From the NCBI GenBank assembly GCA_015655195.1, contig JAATFM010000268.1, positions 1 to 60,181 of the forward strand: a stretch of 60,181 nt of DNA, in the 5' to 3' direction. The position numbers were made by a program, and so were the translations under genes. Positions 17,660-25,395 of the stretch are shown one piece after another; positions within the stretch are counted from its first letter, which is position 1, and each line of letters opens with the position of its first letter. The stretch comes from Terriglobales bacterium (GTDB lineage: Bacteria > Acidobacteriota > Terriglobia > Terriglobales > Acidobacteriaceae). The notes under the pieces are model-generated. The model was not told where the DNA came from. It searched no databases and saw nothing but the letters and a program-made list of their open reading frames with translations.

Positions 17660-17914
17660 TCCGAGGGCGCGATGAACATTTCTTCAGCGGACGCGAGGGC
17701 CGCAGGTGAGTTGTGCGAAAGAGGCGCGCGCAACGCGAAAGTACGAGGAGCGAAAACGCGGGGAGCGGAGAACGCGCGATGCAGTGCGAGGGGAGCTTTT
17801 TCGAGCCATATTCCCTTTGCATAGCTTATCATCGGCAGAGGGTCTGCCCCACGCAATGCAGGGACTTACGACCGTGGCAATTCCGAGCGGCGCGGCAAGA
17901 CGTGGCAATGAGGC

Positions 17915-19669
17915 ATGAAGGATATTTTGTTGAGCAGGATTCACTGTGCCGGGCTTGTCTTTTTGCGCGCGGCTTGCGGGTTGTTTCTAGCCTGCGGGAC
18001 TCTCGCGGCTGGAACCGTTGCGTGTGGCTTCGCGCAGCAGACGCCATCGCAGCAGGCGATTCACCAGCGGCATCTGCAGCAGCTCATCGAGCAGGTGAAC
18101 ACGGCTTATGCGGCGGGCGATGCGGATTACCGCAAGGGCCGTCTGCCGGAGGCGAAGCAGGAGTTCGACCGCGCCGTGGACCTGATGCTTTCGAGCGAGT
18201 TCGACATTAAGAATGAGCCGGCGTTGCAGGCGGTCTTTGACCGCATTGTGGACCAGGTCAACGCGCTGGAGATGGAGGCGCTGAAGCAGGGCAACGGCTT
18301 TGCGCCGCCCGTGGAGCCGGCACCAGCCGATGTGGCAAGCGATGTGACTTTCGGCACCGTGGACCCGAAGATTATCGCCAAAGCGCGAACGCAGCTTGCA
18401 ACGACAAAGTCGGACCTGCCGCTGGTGGTGAACGATTACGTGGGCGCGCTGATCAACTTTTTCGCCAACACGCCGCGCGGACACGCGACGCTGCTGCATT
18501 CCTTCCAGCGCGGCGGACGGTATCGCGCGATGATTCAGCGCGTGATGGCCGAAGAGGGCGTCCCGCAGGATCTGATTTATCTTGCCGTTGCCGAATCGGG
18601 CTTTAATCCCCGCGCCCTGAATCCGCGCACACACGCGGGCGGAATGTGGCAGTTCATGCCCACGGGAGATTACGGCCTGGTGCGCAACAGCTATGTGGAC
18701 GAGCGCTTCGATCCGGAGAAGTCAACGCGCGCCTACGCACGCTACATGAAGTTCATTTACAACCAGCTCGGCGACTGGTATCTGTCGATGGCCTCCTACG
18801 ACTGGGGCACAGGCAACGTACAGCGCGCCGTGCAGAAGACGGGCTACGCGGATTTCTGGGAGCTGTACCAACGCAACAATCTGCCGGTGGAAACGAAGAA
18901 CTACGTGCCGGAGATTCTTGCGGCGATCATTATTGCGAACAATCCCAAGCAATATGGATTCGACGAGATTACACTCGACCCCCCGGTGCTGACCGATACG
19001 GTGACGGTGAACTATGCGCTCGATCTCAAGCTGGTTTCGGATGTTGTGAATGCGCCGCTCGATGAAATCGAGGCGCTGAATCCGAGTCTGCTGCGGGGAA
19101 TGACGCCGCCGGATGCGAGCTTCGATCTGCATCTGCCAGCCGGGACCGCGGATTTATTTCAGAAGCGCATCGCGCTGATTCCGGAGTCGCGGCGCAATGC
19201 GTGGCGGTATCATCGCGTGACGTCGGGCGAGACGCTGGATGCTATCGCGCGCACCTATCGCATCGGCGAGAGCACTCTGGCCGAGGCGAATCAATTGCGC
19301 GAGGGCGAGAGCCTGGCGGGCGTGGAGGGTGTCGTGGTGCCAGTGGCTCCGCCAGCGGAGCGTGTAGCGCATGTGGCGCTCTACACGGCGCGCCGCGGCG
19401 ACACGCTGGTTTCGATTGCAGACCGCTTCGGAGTTTCGCTGGACGATCTGCGGCAGTGGAACGGAATCGCTTCCGGAACGCATGTTGTCGCGGGACGCAG
19501 GCTGCGTGTGGCGGAGCCGGCTGCAGCATCAGGCACCGGCGGAAAACGCAGGCGCAGTGCGGGTGCGGCAAGCACTCGCGGAGGAGCAACGACGAGTTCG
19601 CATCGCTCTACTTCTTCGGCGGGTACGACGAGCCGAAATGGGAAAGCCGGTGCGAAGAAGAAGAAATAA
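17915..19669 (+). CDS. MltD-like lytic transglycosylase with two LysM domains
   Basis: Cleaves the MurNAc-GlcNAc bond of peptidoglycan, forming 1,6-anhydro ends. An N-terminal signal sequence (to about residue 40) is followed by a helical region, then an SLT/GH23 domain at about 200-340. Its catalytic Glu lies in LAVAESGFNP, followed by THAGGMWQFMPTGDYGL and ASYDWGTGNVQRAV. Two LysM modules follow near residues 430-475 (YHRVTSGETLDAIARTYRIG) and 490-530 (YTARRGDTLVSIADRFGVS). The C-terminal 50 residues are Ser/Thr/Arg/Lys-rich and end KKKK, which may bind anionic wall or lipopolysaccharide (inference). The start overlaps GAGG closely. Confidence 0.9.
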   Translation: MKDILLSRIHCAGLVFLRAACGLFLACGTLAAGTVACGFAQQTPSQQAIHQRHLQQLIEQVNTAYAAGDADYRKGRLPEAKQEFDRAVDLMLSSEFDIKNEPALQAVFDRIVDQVNALEMEALKQGNGFAPPVEPAPADVASDVTFGTVDPKIIAKARTQLATTKSDLPLVVNDYVGALINFFANTPRGHATLLHSFQRGGRYRAMIQRVMAEEGVPQDLIYLAVAESGFNPRALNPRTHAGGMWQFMPTGDYGLVRNSYVDERFDPEKSTRAYARYMKFIYNQLGDWYLSMASYDWGTGNVQRAVQKTGYADFWELYQRNNLPVETKNYVPEILAAIIIANNPKQYGFDEITLDPPVLTDTVTVNYALDLKLVSDVVNAPLDEIEALNPSLLRGMTPPDASFDLHLPAGTADLFQKRIALIPESRRNAWRYHRVTSGETLDAIARTYRIGESTLAEANQLREGESLAGVEGVVVPVAPPAERVAHVALYTARRGDTLVSIADRFGVSLDDLRQWNGIASGTHVVAGRRLRVAEPAAASGTGGKRRRSAGAASTRGGATTSSHRSTSSAGTTSRNGKAGAKKKK

Positions 19670-19791
19670 ACGCAGGAAGCCGATTACATACTTGTCATTT
19701 GCATGTGTTTGCGTGCAATCTATTGCATGAATGGTTTGCGCGCAGATGCGAACCGATGAATTGCGCGGCTCAGGGCGCTGGAGGCAATGCG

Positions 19792-20454
19792 ATGGATGAA
19801 GCGTTGAAGATGTACGCGATGAGCGACGGCTACGAGGACATCGAGCCGGCAGAAGTCTATCCGAATGGCGATGACGAGCCGGAGGATGACGAAGACGACG
19901 AAGAGATTGCGATTGTCAGCGTTGTAACTTCCTCCGATGATGACGATGACGACGATGTTGTGATCGCGGAAGAGATTACCGTTGTAGGAGTCGAGCCTGT
20001 GCTGGGAGCTGCTCCGGCAGCAACGGCGGCACCGGCGAAGAAAGCTGCTGCAAAGAAGGCCGCGAAGAAAGTTGTGGCTAAGAAAGCCGCCAAAAAGGCT
20101 GTAAAGAAGGCAGCGAAGAAAGCTGCAAAAAAATCCCCCGCGAAGAAGGCTGCCAAAAAAGCCGCGGCAAAGAAGGCCGCGAAGAAGGCGCCCGCCAAAA
20201 AAGTTGTGGCTAAAAAGGCCGCAAAGAAATCCGCCCCGAAGAAAGTCAGCACTGGCGCTAAGGGCGGAAAGGCCACGGCCAAAAAGGCCGCGGCGAAAAA
20301 GAGCGCCAGCAAATCCACCAAAAGAGGTAAACCTTTGGCAACGAAGAAAGCAGCAAAGAAGGCCGTGAAGAAGGCTGTCAAGAAGGCAGTCAAGAAGACG
20401 GCAGTGAAGAAGGCAGCGAAGAAGGCCGTCAAGAAGGCTGCGAAGAAGAAGTAA
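19792..20454 (+). CDS. Histone-H1-like Lys/Ala-rich protein with acidic N-terminus
   Basis: A 220-residue protein in two unlike halves. Residues 1-75 are acidic (DGYEDIEPAEVY, EPEDDEDDEE, a run of seven Asp). Residues 80-220 are built of AAKKA/KKAVKK units with interspersed Pro and Ser, like the C-terminal tails of eukaryotic H1 and of bacterial Hc/AlgP-type proteins, which bind DNA non-specifically. GGAGG ends about 7 nt before the ATG at 19792; upstream in-frame ATGs lack such a site. It is followed directly by a strong terminator. DNA compaction or RNA binding is inferred only from composition. Confidence 0.8.
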   Translation: MDEALKMYAMSDGYEDIEPAEVYPNGDDEPEDDEDDEEIAIVSVVTSSDDDDDDDVVIAEEITVVGVEPVLGAAPAATAAPAKKAAAKKAAKKVVAKKAAKKAVKKAAKKAAKKSPAKKAAKKAAAKKAAKKAPAKKVVAKKAAKKSAPKKVSTGAKGGKATAKKAAAKKSASKSTKRGKPLATKKAAKKAVKKAVKKAVKKTAVKKAAKKAVKKAAKKK

Positions 20455-20495
20455 CTACGCAGTCCAGGCAACAGCAATACCAAGGCAAGCAAAAG

Positions 20496-20521
20496 AGCCC
20501 GCCAAACCGGCGGGCTTTTTT
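20496..20521 (+). terminator. Terminator after histone-like gene
   Basis: AGCCCGCC/GGCGGGCT stem with 5-nt loop and a following run of T residues (20516-20521). Confidence 0.88.
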
Positions 20522-20560
20522 GCGTCCGAAATCAGGCGCCGCAAAGAAAAATGAACGGAG

Positions 20561-20595
20561 ACGAAAATGCGGCCCCGATTGCGCCGGGGCCGCAT
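20561..20595 (-). terminator. Terminator after peroxiredoxin gene
   Basis: ATGCGGCCCCG (20567-20577) and CGGGGCCGCAT (20585-20595). On the minus strand the stem runs into TTTTCGT. Confidence 0.7.
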
Positions 20596-20616
20596 GGGTG
20601 GATGAAAAGCGATCGG

Positions 20617-21156
20617 CTACTTCTTGAGTTCGTCTAGCGCGGTGAGCACTTCTTCCGAGTGGTGCGAGGGGTCGACCTTGGTCCATACCTTGGCGATCTT
20701 GCCCTGCGGATCGATCAGGAAGGTGTTGCGCTGCGCCATGGCATTGCCGTTCCAGGAGCCGAGCGAGCCGTAACTCTCGACAACCTTGTGGTCGGGGTCG
20801 GCGAGCAGGTGGAAGGTGAGCGAGTCTTTGGCGCAGAACTGCTTGTGACTGTCCACGGTGTCAACGCTGACACCGAGGATTACCGCGCCGGCCGCGTCGA
20901 ACTTTGGCAGGTCGCGCTGAAAGCCATGCGCCTCAATGGTGCAGCCGGTTGTCATGTCCTTGGGATAGAAGTAGAGCACTACCCACTTGCCGTGCAGGCT
21001 GTCGAGCGAGATGGGCGTGCCCTCCTGCGAGGGCAGCGAAAAGGTGGGCGCGGCCTGGCCGGCGGAAGGGATGGGCTGATCGGCCGCGTGAGCGGTCACA
21101 AGCGCGCCGGAAAAGACAAGTGCGGCGGCAAAGGCGGCATGAGCGAACTTTTTCAT
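20617..21156 (-). CDS. Exported peroxiredoxin (Bcp/PrxQ-like)
   Basis: Thiol peroxidase of the AhpC/TSA fold. A signal peptide covers residues 1-25 (MKKFAHAAFAAALVFSGALV to AHA). The thioredoxin-fold region has APTFSLPSQEG, WVVLYFYPKDMTTGCTIEA with the peroxidatic Cys, and NTFLIDPQGKIAKVW. In Bcp/PrxQ a resolving Cys often lies five residues after the first; here that position is His (TGCTIEAHG). Another Cys occurs in HKQFCAKDSL and might serve. AGGAGG lies about 6 nt upstream of ATG 21156. Periplasmic location is inferred from the signal. Confidence 0.88.
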   Translation of the reverse strand: MKKFAHAAFAAALVFSGALVTAHAADQPIPSAGQAAPTFSLPSQEGTPISLDSLHGKWVVLYFYPKDMTTGCTIEAHGFQRDLPKFDAAGAVILGVSVDTVDSHKQFCAKDSLTFHLLADPDHKVVESYGSLGSWNGNAMAQRNTFLIDPQGKIAKVWTKVDPSHHSEEVLTALDELKK

Positions 21157-21250
21157 CGGGAGCCTCCTGCGAGGGGGGTGACGTTTTCTTCCAAGAACCG
21201 AAAGTGTGGGCGAAGGCTTGCGTTCGCCAGAGTGTAAGAACCTAGTAGAC

Positions 21251-22117
21251 CTAGTATCGGCGCGGGACGGCCTGAATTGCAATGCCTGCCGCGTTTGCAC
21301 TTGTCAAAAGATTGTCACGATCGAAGAGCAGGGTGCGGCCGGCTTCGATGGAAAGACACGTTGCGCCAGCGTGAATCATGGTTTCAATGGTGCGGATGCC
21401 GATGACGGGCACATCGAAGCGCATGTCCTGATTGGGCTTGGCAACCTTGACGACGGTGAGCTTGCGAGCGAGCGTCGAGGCTGCTTCGCCGGATTCCTCG
21501 TGCATAGATTGCATCAGCACACCGGCGCGCTCAATGGCGGCATCGGTGCCTTCCATCGCCTCGACGGCGACGCAGGCTTGCGCGGCGACAACAACGGTCT
21601 GTCCGATGTCGAATCCGGCGATGGCGTGGGCAACGCCGAGGCCGTAGTCGATGTCTTTGCGCTCGTCTTCGTCGGGCTCGCGCACAGTAAGCGTGCCTTC
21701 CTGAGCGAGCAGCGGCTCCAGAAATGTAGTGGAACTGATGAGTTCGATGCCTTCGTCGCCGAGAACCTTCGCAATCGCGCCAAGGAGCATGTCGGTTGAG
21801 CGCGTGCGGAGGCTCAGCAGCAGCTTGGCCAGGCGCCAGTCGGGCCGCAGGCTCGAAAAGATCTGCTTGTGCTTGACCTGACCGGCCATGACGGCACGCG
21901 CGACGCCTTCGGCATGGAAGGTATCGATGAGTTTGGACAATTCGCCGAGGCCGAGCCAGTGGACGGTGATCTGATTGTCGGCGGCGGCGCGCTGGTCGAT
22001 CTCCGGATCGGTCTCCTGGCGAATGGCGGCAACGACGACGGAAAGGCCTTCGGCGCGCGCGGCATCGAGAAGGAGAAACGGAAAGCGGCCGTTGCCGGCG
22101 ATGAGGCCGAGCTTCAT
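21251..22117 (-). CDS. lpxI: UDP-2,3-diacylglucosamine pyrophosphatase LpxI
   Basis: Hydrolyses UDP-2,3-diacylglucosamine to lipid X, the fourth step of lipid A synthesis, in bacteria that lack LpxH. The 288-residue sequence has the family's beginning LGLIAGNGRFPFLLL, then VMAGQVKHKQIF, and the C-terminal DUF1009-type region with GQTVVVAAQACVAVEAMEGTD, TVVKVAKPNQDMRFDVPVIG and TCLSIEAGRTLLFDRD. It starts 2 nt after the lpxA stop, so it is translationally close-coupled in fabZ-lpxA-lpxI. Confidence 0.93.
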   Translation of the reverse strand: MKLGLIAGNGRFPFLLLDAARAEGLSVVVAAIRQETDPEIDQRAAADNQITVHWLGLGELSKLIDTFHAEGVARAVMAGQVKHKQIFSSLRPDWRLAKLLLSLRTRSTDMLLGAIAKVLGDEGIELISSTTFLEPLLAQEGTLTVREPDEDERKDIDYGLGVAHAIAGFDIGQTVVVAAQACVAVEAMEGTDAAIERAGVLMQSMHEESGEAASTLARKLTVVKVAKPNQDMRFDVPVIGIRTIETMIHAGATCLSIEAGRTLLFDRDNLLTSANAAGIAIQAVPRRY

Positions 22118-22119
22118 GG

Positions 22120-22890
22120 CTACTTGATGACTCCGCGCTGACTGCGCTCGACGAAGCTGGCAAGGAGATTGGCGTCTTCAGTTTTAAGCTCGCGGATTTT
22201 TTCGACGGCCTGCGTAGTGTTCATCTTCGAGGTCAGGAGCAGGCGGAAGGCCTTTTGCAGCGCGGCAAGGCGCTCCGCGGAGAAGCCGCGGCGGGCGAGA
22301 CCGACCTTGTTAATGCCGAAGGCCTTGTTTTCGCGGCGCGATGAGGTGAGCGAGAAAGGCAGAACGTCCTGCGTGACAATGGTGCCGCCGCCGATGAAGG
22401 CGTACTGGCCGACGGTGCAGAATTGGTGCACGGGGCTGAAGGCGCCGATGCTGGAATAATCCTCCACGATGACGTGACCGGCAAGCGTGGCGGCATTGGC
22501 GAGGATGCAGTGGCTGCCCACCTGGCTGTCGTGGCCGATGTGCACGTAGGCCATGAGCAGGTTGTTGGAGCCTAGGCGCGTGACGCCGCCGCCCTTGACT
22601 GTGCCGCGGCTAATGGTGGTGCACTCGCGGATGGTGTTGTCGTCGCCGACGACGGTTTCCGTCGGCTCGCCCGCGTATTTCAGGTCTTGCGGAGCGATGC
22701 CGATGGAGGTGAAGGGATAAATCGTGTTGCGCGCGCCGATGCGGGTGCGGCCGTCGAGGACGACGTGCGAGATAAGATTGCAGCCTTCGCCAAGAACGAC
22801 CTCCGGGCCGATGGTGCAGAAAGGCCCAACGATGCAGGAGCCGGGAACGACAGCGCCGGACGCAACGATCGCGCTGGGATGAACGCTCAT
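22120..22890 (-). CDS. lpxA: Acyl-ACP--UDP-N-acetylglucosamine O-acyltransferase
   Basis: First enzyme of lipid A synthesis; transfers a 3-hydroxyacyl chain to UDP-GlcNAc. It has a left-handed parallel beta-helix with hexapeptide repeats over residues 1-185 (VHPSAIVASGAVVPG, IGPEVVLGEGCNLIS) and the active-site region MAYVHIGHDSQVGSHC with catalytic His. The C-terminal helical domain contains NKVGLARRGFS. The 256 residues match the family. Its ATG overlaps the fabZ stop codon (ATGA). Confidence 0.96.
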   Translation of the reverse strand: MSVHPSAIVASGAVVPGSCIVGPFCTIGPEVVLGEGCNLISHVVLDGRTRIGARNTIYPFTSIGIAPQDLKYAGEPTETVVGDDNTIRECTTISRGTVKGGGVTRLGSNNLLMAYVHIGHDSQVGSHCILANAATLAGHVIVEDYSSIGAFSPVHQFCTVGQYAFIGGGTIVTQDVLPFSLTSSRRENKAFGINKVGLARRGFSAERLAALQKAFRLLLTSKMNTTQAVEKIRELKTEDANLLASFVERSQRGVIK

Positions 22891-23417
22891 TCGGCCTGTC
22901 CCGCGGTAGAGGCAATTGGCTCGGCCGAGGAGGAATGATTGCCGTCGGGCGTCGAGCCTGGTTCGGCGGCCTTTGTCTCCCGCATACGCGGAACCACCTG
23001 GCAGGTGAGTGTGGCCTCGCAGGCAAGCTTGCCGTCCACGTAGGCGCGGCCTTCGATCTTGCCGGCGCGGGGGCGGAAAGAGACGACACCCACCTCGATG
23101 CGGAGCTGGTCGCCGGGCGTGACGGGGCGACGAAACTTGGCGCGCTCGATGCCGGTGAAGAGGACGAGCTTTTTCTCGCGGTCCGGGGTCTCGTGCATGA
23201 TGATGATGCCGCCGGCCTGCGCCATGGCTTCCACCACCAGCACGCCGGGCATGATGGGGTAGCCGGGAAAATGGCCTTGGAAGAACGGCTCGTTGATGGT
23301 GACGTTCTTGATGGCGACGAGACGCTTGGTCGGCTCAAACTCGACGATGCGGTCGATGAGCAAAAACGGATAGCGGTGGGGAAGGAAACCCAGGATCTCC
23401 TGGATGTTAAAGGTCAT
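22887..23417 (-). CDS. fabZ: 3-hydroxyacyl-ACP dehydratase FabZ
   Basis: Hot-dog fold dehydratase of fatty acid synthesis. Motifs: EILGFLPHRYPFLLIDRI with the catalytic His, FFQGHFPGYPIMPGVLVVEA with the catalytic Glu, and ARFRRPVTPGDQL-like RAKFRRPVTPGDQL. The first 145 residues are a complete FabZ. About 30 extra C-terminal residues (TPDGNHSSSAEPIASTAG) are unusual. GGAG lies 8 nt upstream of the ATG, and TATAAT (minus strand, 23465-23470) is a plausible -10 about 48 nt upstream. It is the first gene of the lipid A cluster. Confidence 0.95.
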   Translation of the reverse strand: MTFNIQEILGFLPHRYPFLLIDRIVEFEPTKRLVAIKNVTINEPFFQGHFPGYPIMPGVLVVEAMAQAGGIIIMHETPDREKKLVLFTGIERAKFRRPVTPGDQLRIEVGVVSFRPRAGKIEGRAYVDGKLACEATLTCQVVPRMRETKAAEPGSTPDGNHSSSAEPIASTAGQAE

Positions 23418-23520
23418 TCTGGTACTCCGAAATACGCGCGGATTCGAGGAAAGCGCCCGAAAAGATTATAAACAAGCGGGGTTTAGCGGCGTTAGCGGGC
23501 CGGCGGAATCAGGATTCTTC

Positions 23521-23607
23521 CCCCATCTCTGACGAGATGTGGGGTACGGAGGCATCATGCTCCCCCAAAAGGCACAAAGACAAGAACGTGCCGTGGGTGG
23601 GGTACCC
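23521..23607. repeat. Two adjacent REP-like hairpins upstream of fabZ
   Basis: The first hairpin is CCCCATCTC/GAGATGTGGGG (23521-23544). The second has inner stem GGCAC (23571-23575) with GTGCC (23588-23592) around a 12-nt loop reading GTTCTTGTCTTT on the minus strand, then GGGTGGGGTACCC. It is a diverged member of the family at 4581 and 9617. Confidence 0.65.
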
Positions 23608-23629
23608 GAGATGGGCGGGAAAACAGGCG

Positions 23630-24445
23630 CTATTTCTTGATGCGCTTTTCGGTGGCGTCGACGCTCCAGAAGTCGGCGGGCAGGTCTTCGTTGTAGACGA
23701 TGCGGTCCAGGAAGAGCTGGCGCGCCATCTCATCGTTCTTCTTGCGCGTGATGGTGAAGGGCGTGGGAAGGCCCTGCACGGCGTGATAGTCGTCGTACTC
23801 CTCGGTATCGATGTTCTTGTCCTTGTAGACCGGGTCGCGCCATTGGAAGCTGCGCTGCAGCGGCAGGTGGGTCTGCGCATCGCAGAGGATGGTGATGGCC
23901 TCGTTGCTGGACGCGATGAGCGTGACCTGATCGGCGAGATGGCGCTCGGCAAGGTGCTGCCCCTCGTAGAGCAGGATGGTGTTGGGGTCCTTGAGCCAGA
24001 TCTTGACGGCAGTTTCGATGGAGTGGTCGCGGCGGCGCAGGTACTCGTCGAGTTGCTCCTGGGGAATCTGCTTTTTACCGCGATAGGTAACCTCCCAGCC
24101 CTCGCGGCCGGTGAAAAACTGCACGTAATCGCGGTGCTTGGTCACATCCACGCGGTCGTGGTCCGGCCAGCTATGGAACTCGAAGACCTCGGTGGTGCCG
24201 GGGTCGGGATTGTCGTGAAAGAAGGCGGCGATATGGCCGTGCTGCTCGCGGTTTTTGATGTCAAGCCACGCCTGGCCGCCAAGCGCCTCGACCATTTTGT
24301 CGAGCACGACGCGGGCCTTCTGTGCGTTCTTTGCGGCCTCGTCGTCCAGGTTATGGGCGGGCTGCTGAGCGGCCTGCTGGGCGCGCAGAAAAAAAGCCGG
24401 GGCCAGCAACGCAAAACCGAGAGCCAATAGCGCGATACGCCGCAT
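23630..24445 (-). CDS. Exported hypothetical protein (lipoprotein-sorting-like)
   Basis: A 271-residue protein with a signal peptide (MRRIALLALGFALLAPAFFLRAQ). The body has beta-rich segments such as HGHIAAFFHD, VFEFHSWPDHDRVDV, QFFTGREGWEVTYRGKK and LCDAQTHLPLQRSF, the last resembling outer-membrane lipoprotein-sorting (LolA-like) folds seen in many acidobacterial proteins. That similarity is an impression, not a proven assignment. AGGGA lies about 8 nt upstream of ATG 24445; an open frame extends to 24547 without support. Confidence 0.65.
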   Translation of the reverse strand: MRRIALLALGFALLAPAFFLRAQQAAQQPAHNLDDEAAKNAQKARVVLDKMVEALGGQAWLDIKNREQHGHIAAFFHDNPDPGTTEVFEFHSWPDHDRVDVTKHRDYVQFFTGREGWEVTYRGKKQIPQEQLDEYLRRRDHSIETAVKIWLKDPNTILLYEGQHLAERHLADQVTLIASSNEAITILCDAQTHLPLQRSFQWRDPVYKDKNIDTEEYDDYHAVQGLPTPFTITRKKNDEMARQLFLDRIVYNEDLPADFWSVDATEKRIKK

Positions 24446-24573
24446 CAATTCCCTTCCCTTTTTGCGTGATGGCTGCCCCGGCGGAAGATTGCCGCGCCAA
24501 AGCAACGCTAAAGGATTCGACGGCGAAGAGTAAAGTTCGGTTGGCACGCCGTGGCGTGTATCGGCGTATCGGC

Positions 24574-24765
24574 CTAGATTGCCCGCAACAGCCGCGCGGG
24601 CAGGAAGATGATAGCGCTGACCAGTTCAAGCACTCCACCCACGGCAATGCCGACGATGCGGAATGGAAGCAGCAGCAACCAGACGAGCGGGTAAAGCACG
24701 AGCGCCAGCAGAGCCAGCGGCCAGCAGAAGACGAGCAGAAGACACCAGAGCAGAAATTTAAGCAT
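24574..24765 (-). CDS. Small hydrophobic membrane protein
   Basis: A 63-residue protein of nearly continuous hydrophobic sequence: MLKFLLWCLLLVFCWPLALL, then VLYPLVWLLLLPFRIVGIAV and VLELVSAIIFLPARLLRAI. Two or three membrane segments are likely. AAGGA lies about 9 nt upstream of ATG 24765. No family is recognised. Confidence 0.6.
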   Translation of the reverse strand: MLKFLLWCLLLVFCWPLALLALVLYPLVWLLLLPFRIVGIAVGGVLELVSAIIFLPARLLRAI

Positions 24766-24893
24766 GGTTCGATCCTTCGCCGCGGAATCTTCCCCGCAGC
24801 CTTGCATTCTTTGATACGAAAACCTCACGAAATCTGTTCCCGGCGCAATCCGTTTCCAATGCCAACCGTTCCCGCGGAGATTCGGACAACGTT

Positions 24894-25328
24894 CTACTGC
24901 CTCGCCTTTTTTGCCGTTGCCTGCTTTTTCCGTTCGCGGATGAGCTTGTTCCGCTCTTTTTCCGGGAGTGCAAGCAGAGTTTTTACGCGTTTGGGGAGCT
25001 TCTCGTAGATAAGGGCGTGGGCGCGGATCGGCTCAGCCTCAATCTCGCGGGAGCGGAGTGCTTCCCAGCGCTCCAGAGTGACCCACCAGGCGCGAGCCAT
25101 GTAAGGTGCGGGGATGATGCCTTCGATTTCGACAAGCTCATGGAAGCGCTCCGGGCCGGCATGGAACCACAACATTCCGGTACCTGTGCCATCCACATCG
25201 GTGGTGGCAAACATCTTGCCGCCGATCTCGCGTGGACCGACCCAGTAAACGAGCCGATGGCCCCAGTTGAAAGTCTCGACGGCGTGCGGAAGGGCGAGGC
25301 AGATTTCGCGGATGCGCTCGTTATCCAT
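24894..25328 (-). CDS. MmcQ/YjbR family protein
   Basis: A 144-residue protein of the YjbR/CyaY-like fold annotated as MmcQ/YjbR DNA-binding proteins. Visible features: REICLALPHAVETFNWGHR, then GGKMFATTDVD, HAGPERFHELVEIEGIIPAP, and the ARAWWVTLERWEAL block typical of the family. The C-terminus is Lys/Arg-rich. ATG 25328 lacks a clear ribosome binding site; the upstream frame to 25502 is Pro/Arg/Ser-rich and not family-like. DNA binding in this family is inferred from structure. Confidence 0.82.
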   Translation of the reverse strand: MDNERIREICLALPHAVETFNWGHRLVYWVGPREIGGKMFATTDVDGTGTGMLWFHAGPERFHELVEIEGIIPAPYMARAWWVTLERWEALRSREIEAEPIRAHALIYEKLPKRVKTLLALPEKERNKLIRERKKQATAKKARQ

Positions 25329-25395
25329 GCAGGCGAGTATAGGCCAGTCCGCGGCCAGCCTGAGCAGAGAAATGGATCCGGAGAAATTGCCGCTC

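Noticed and set aside
19857-20492. A Phe/Ala-rich minus-strand open frame resembling a membrane protein
   Set aside because: It is the reverse reading of the AAG/GCC-rich histone-like gene; hydrophobicity arises from complementary codons.
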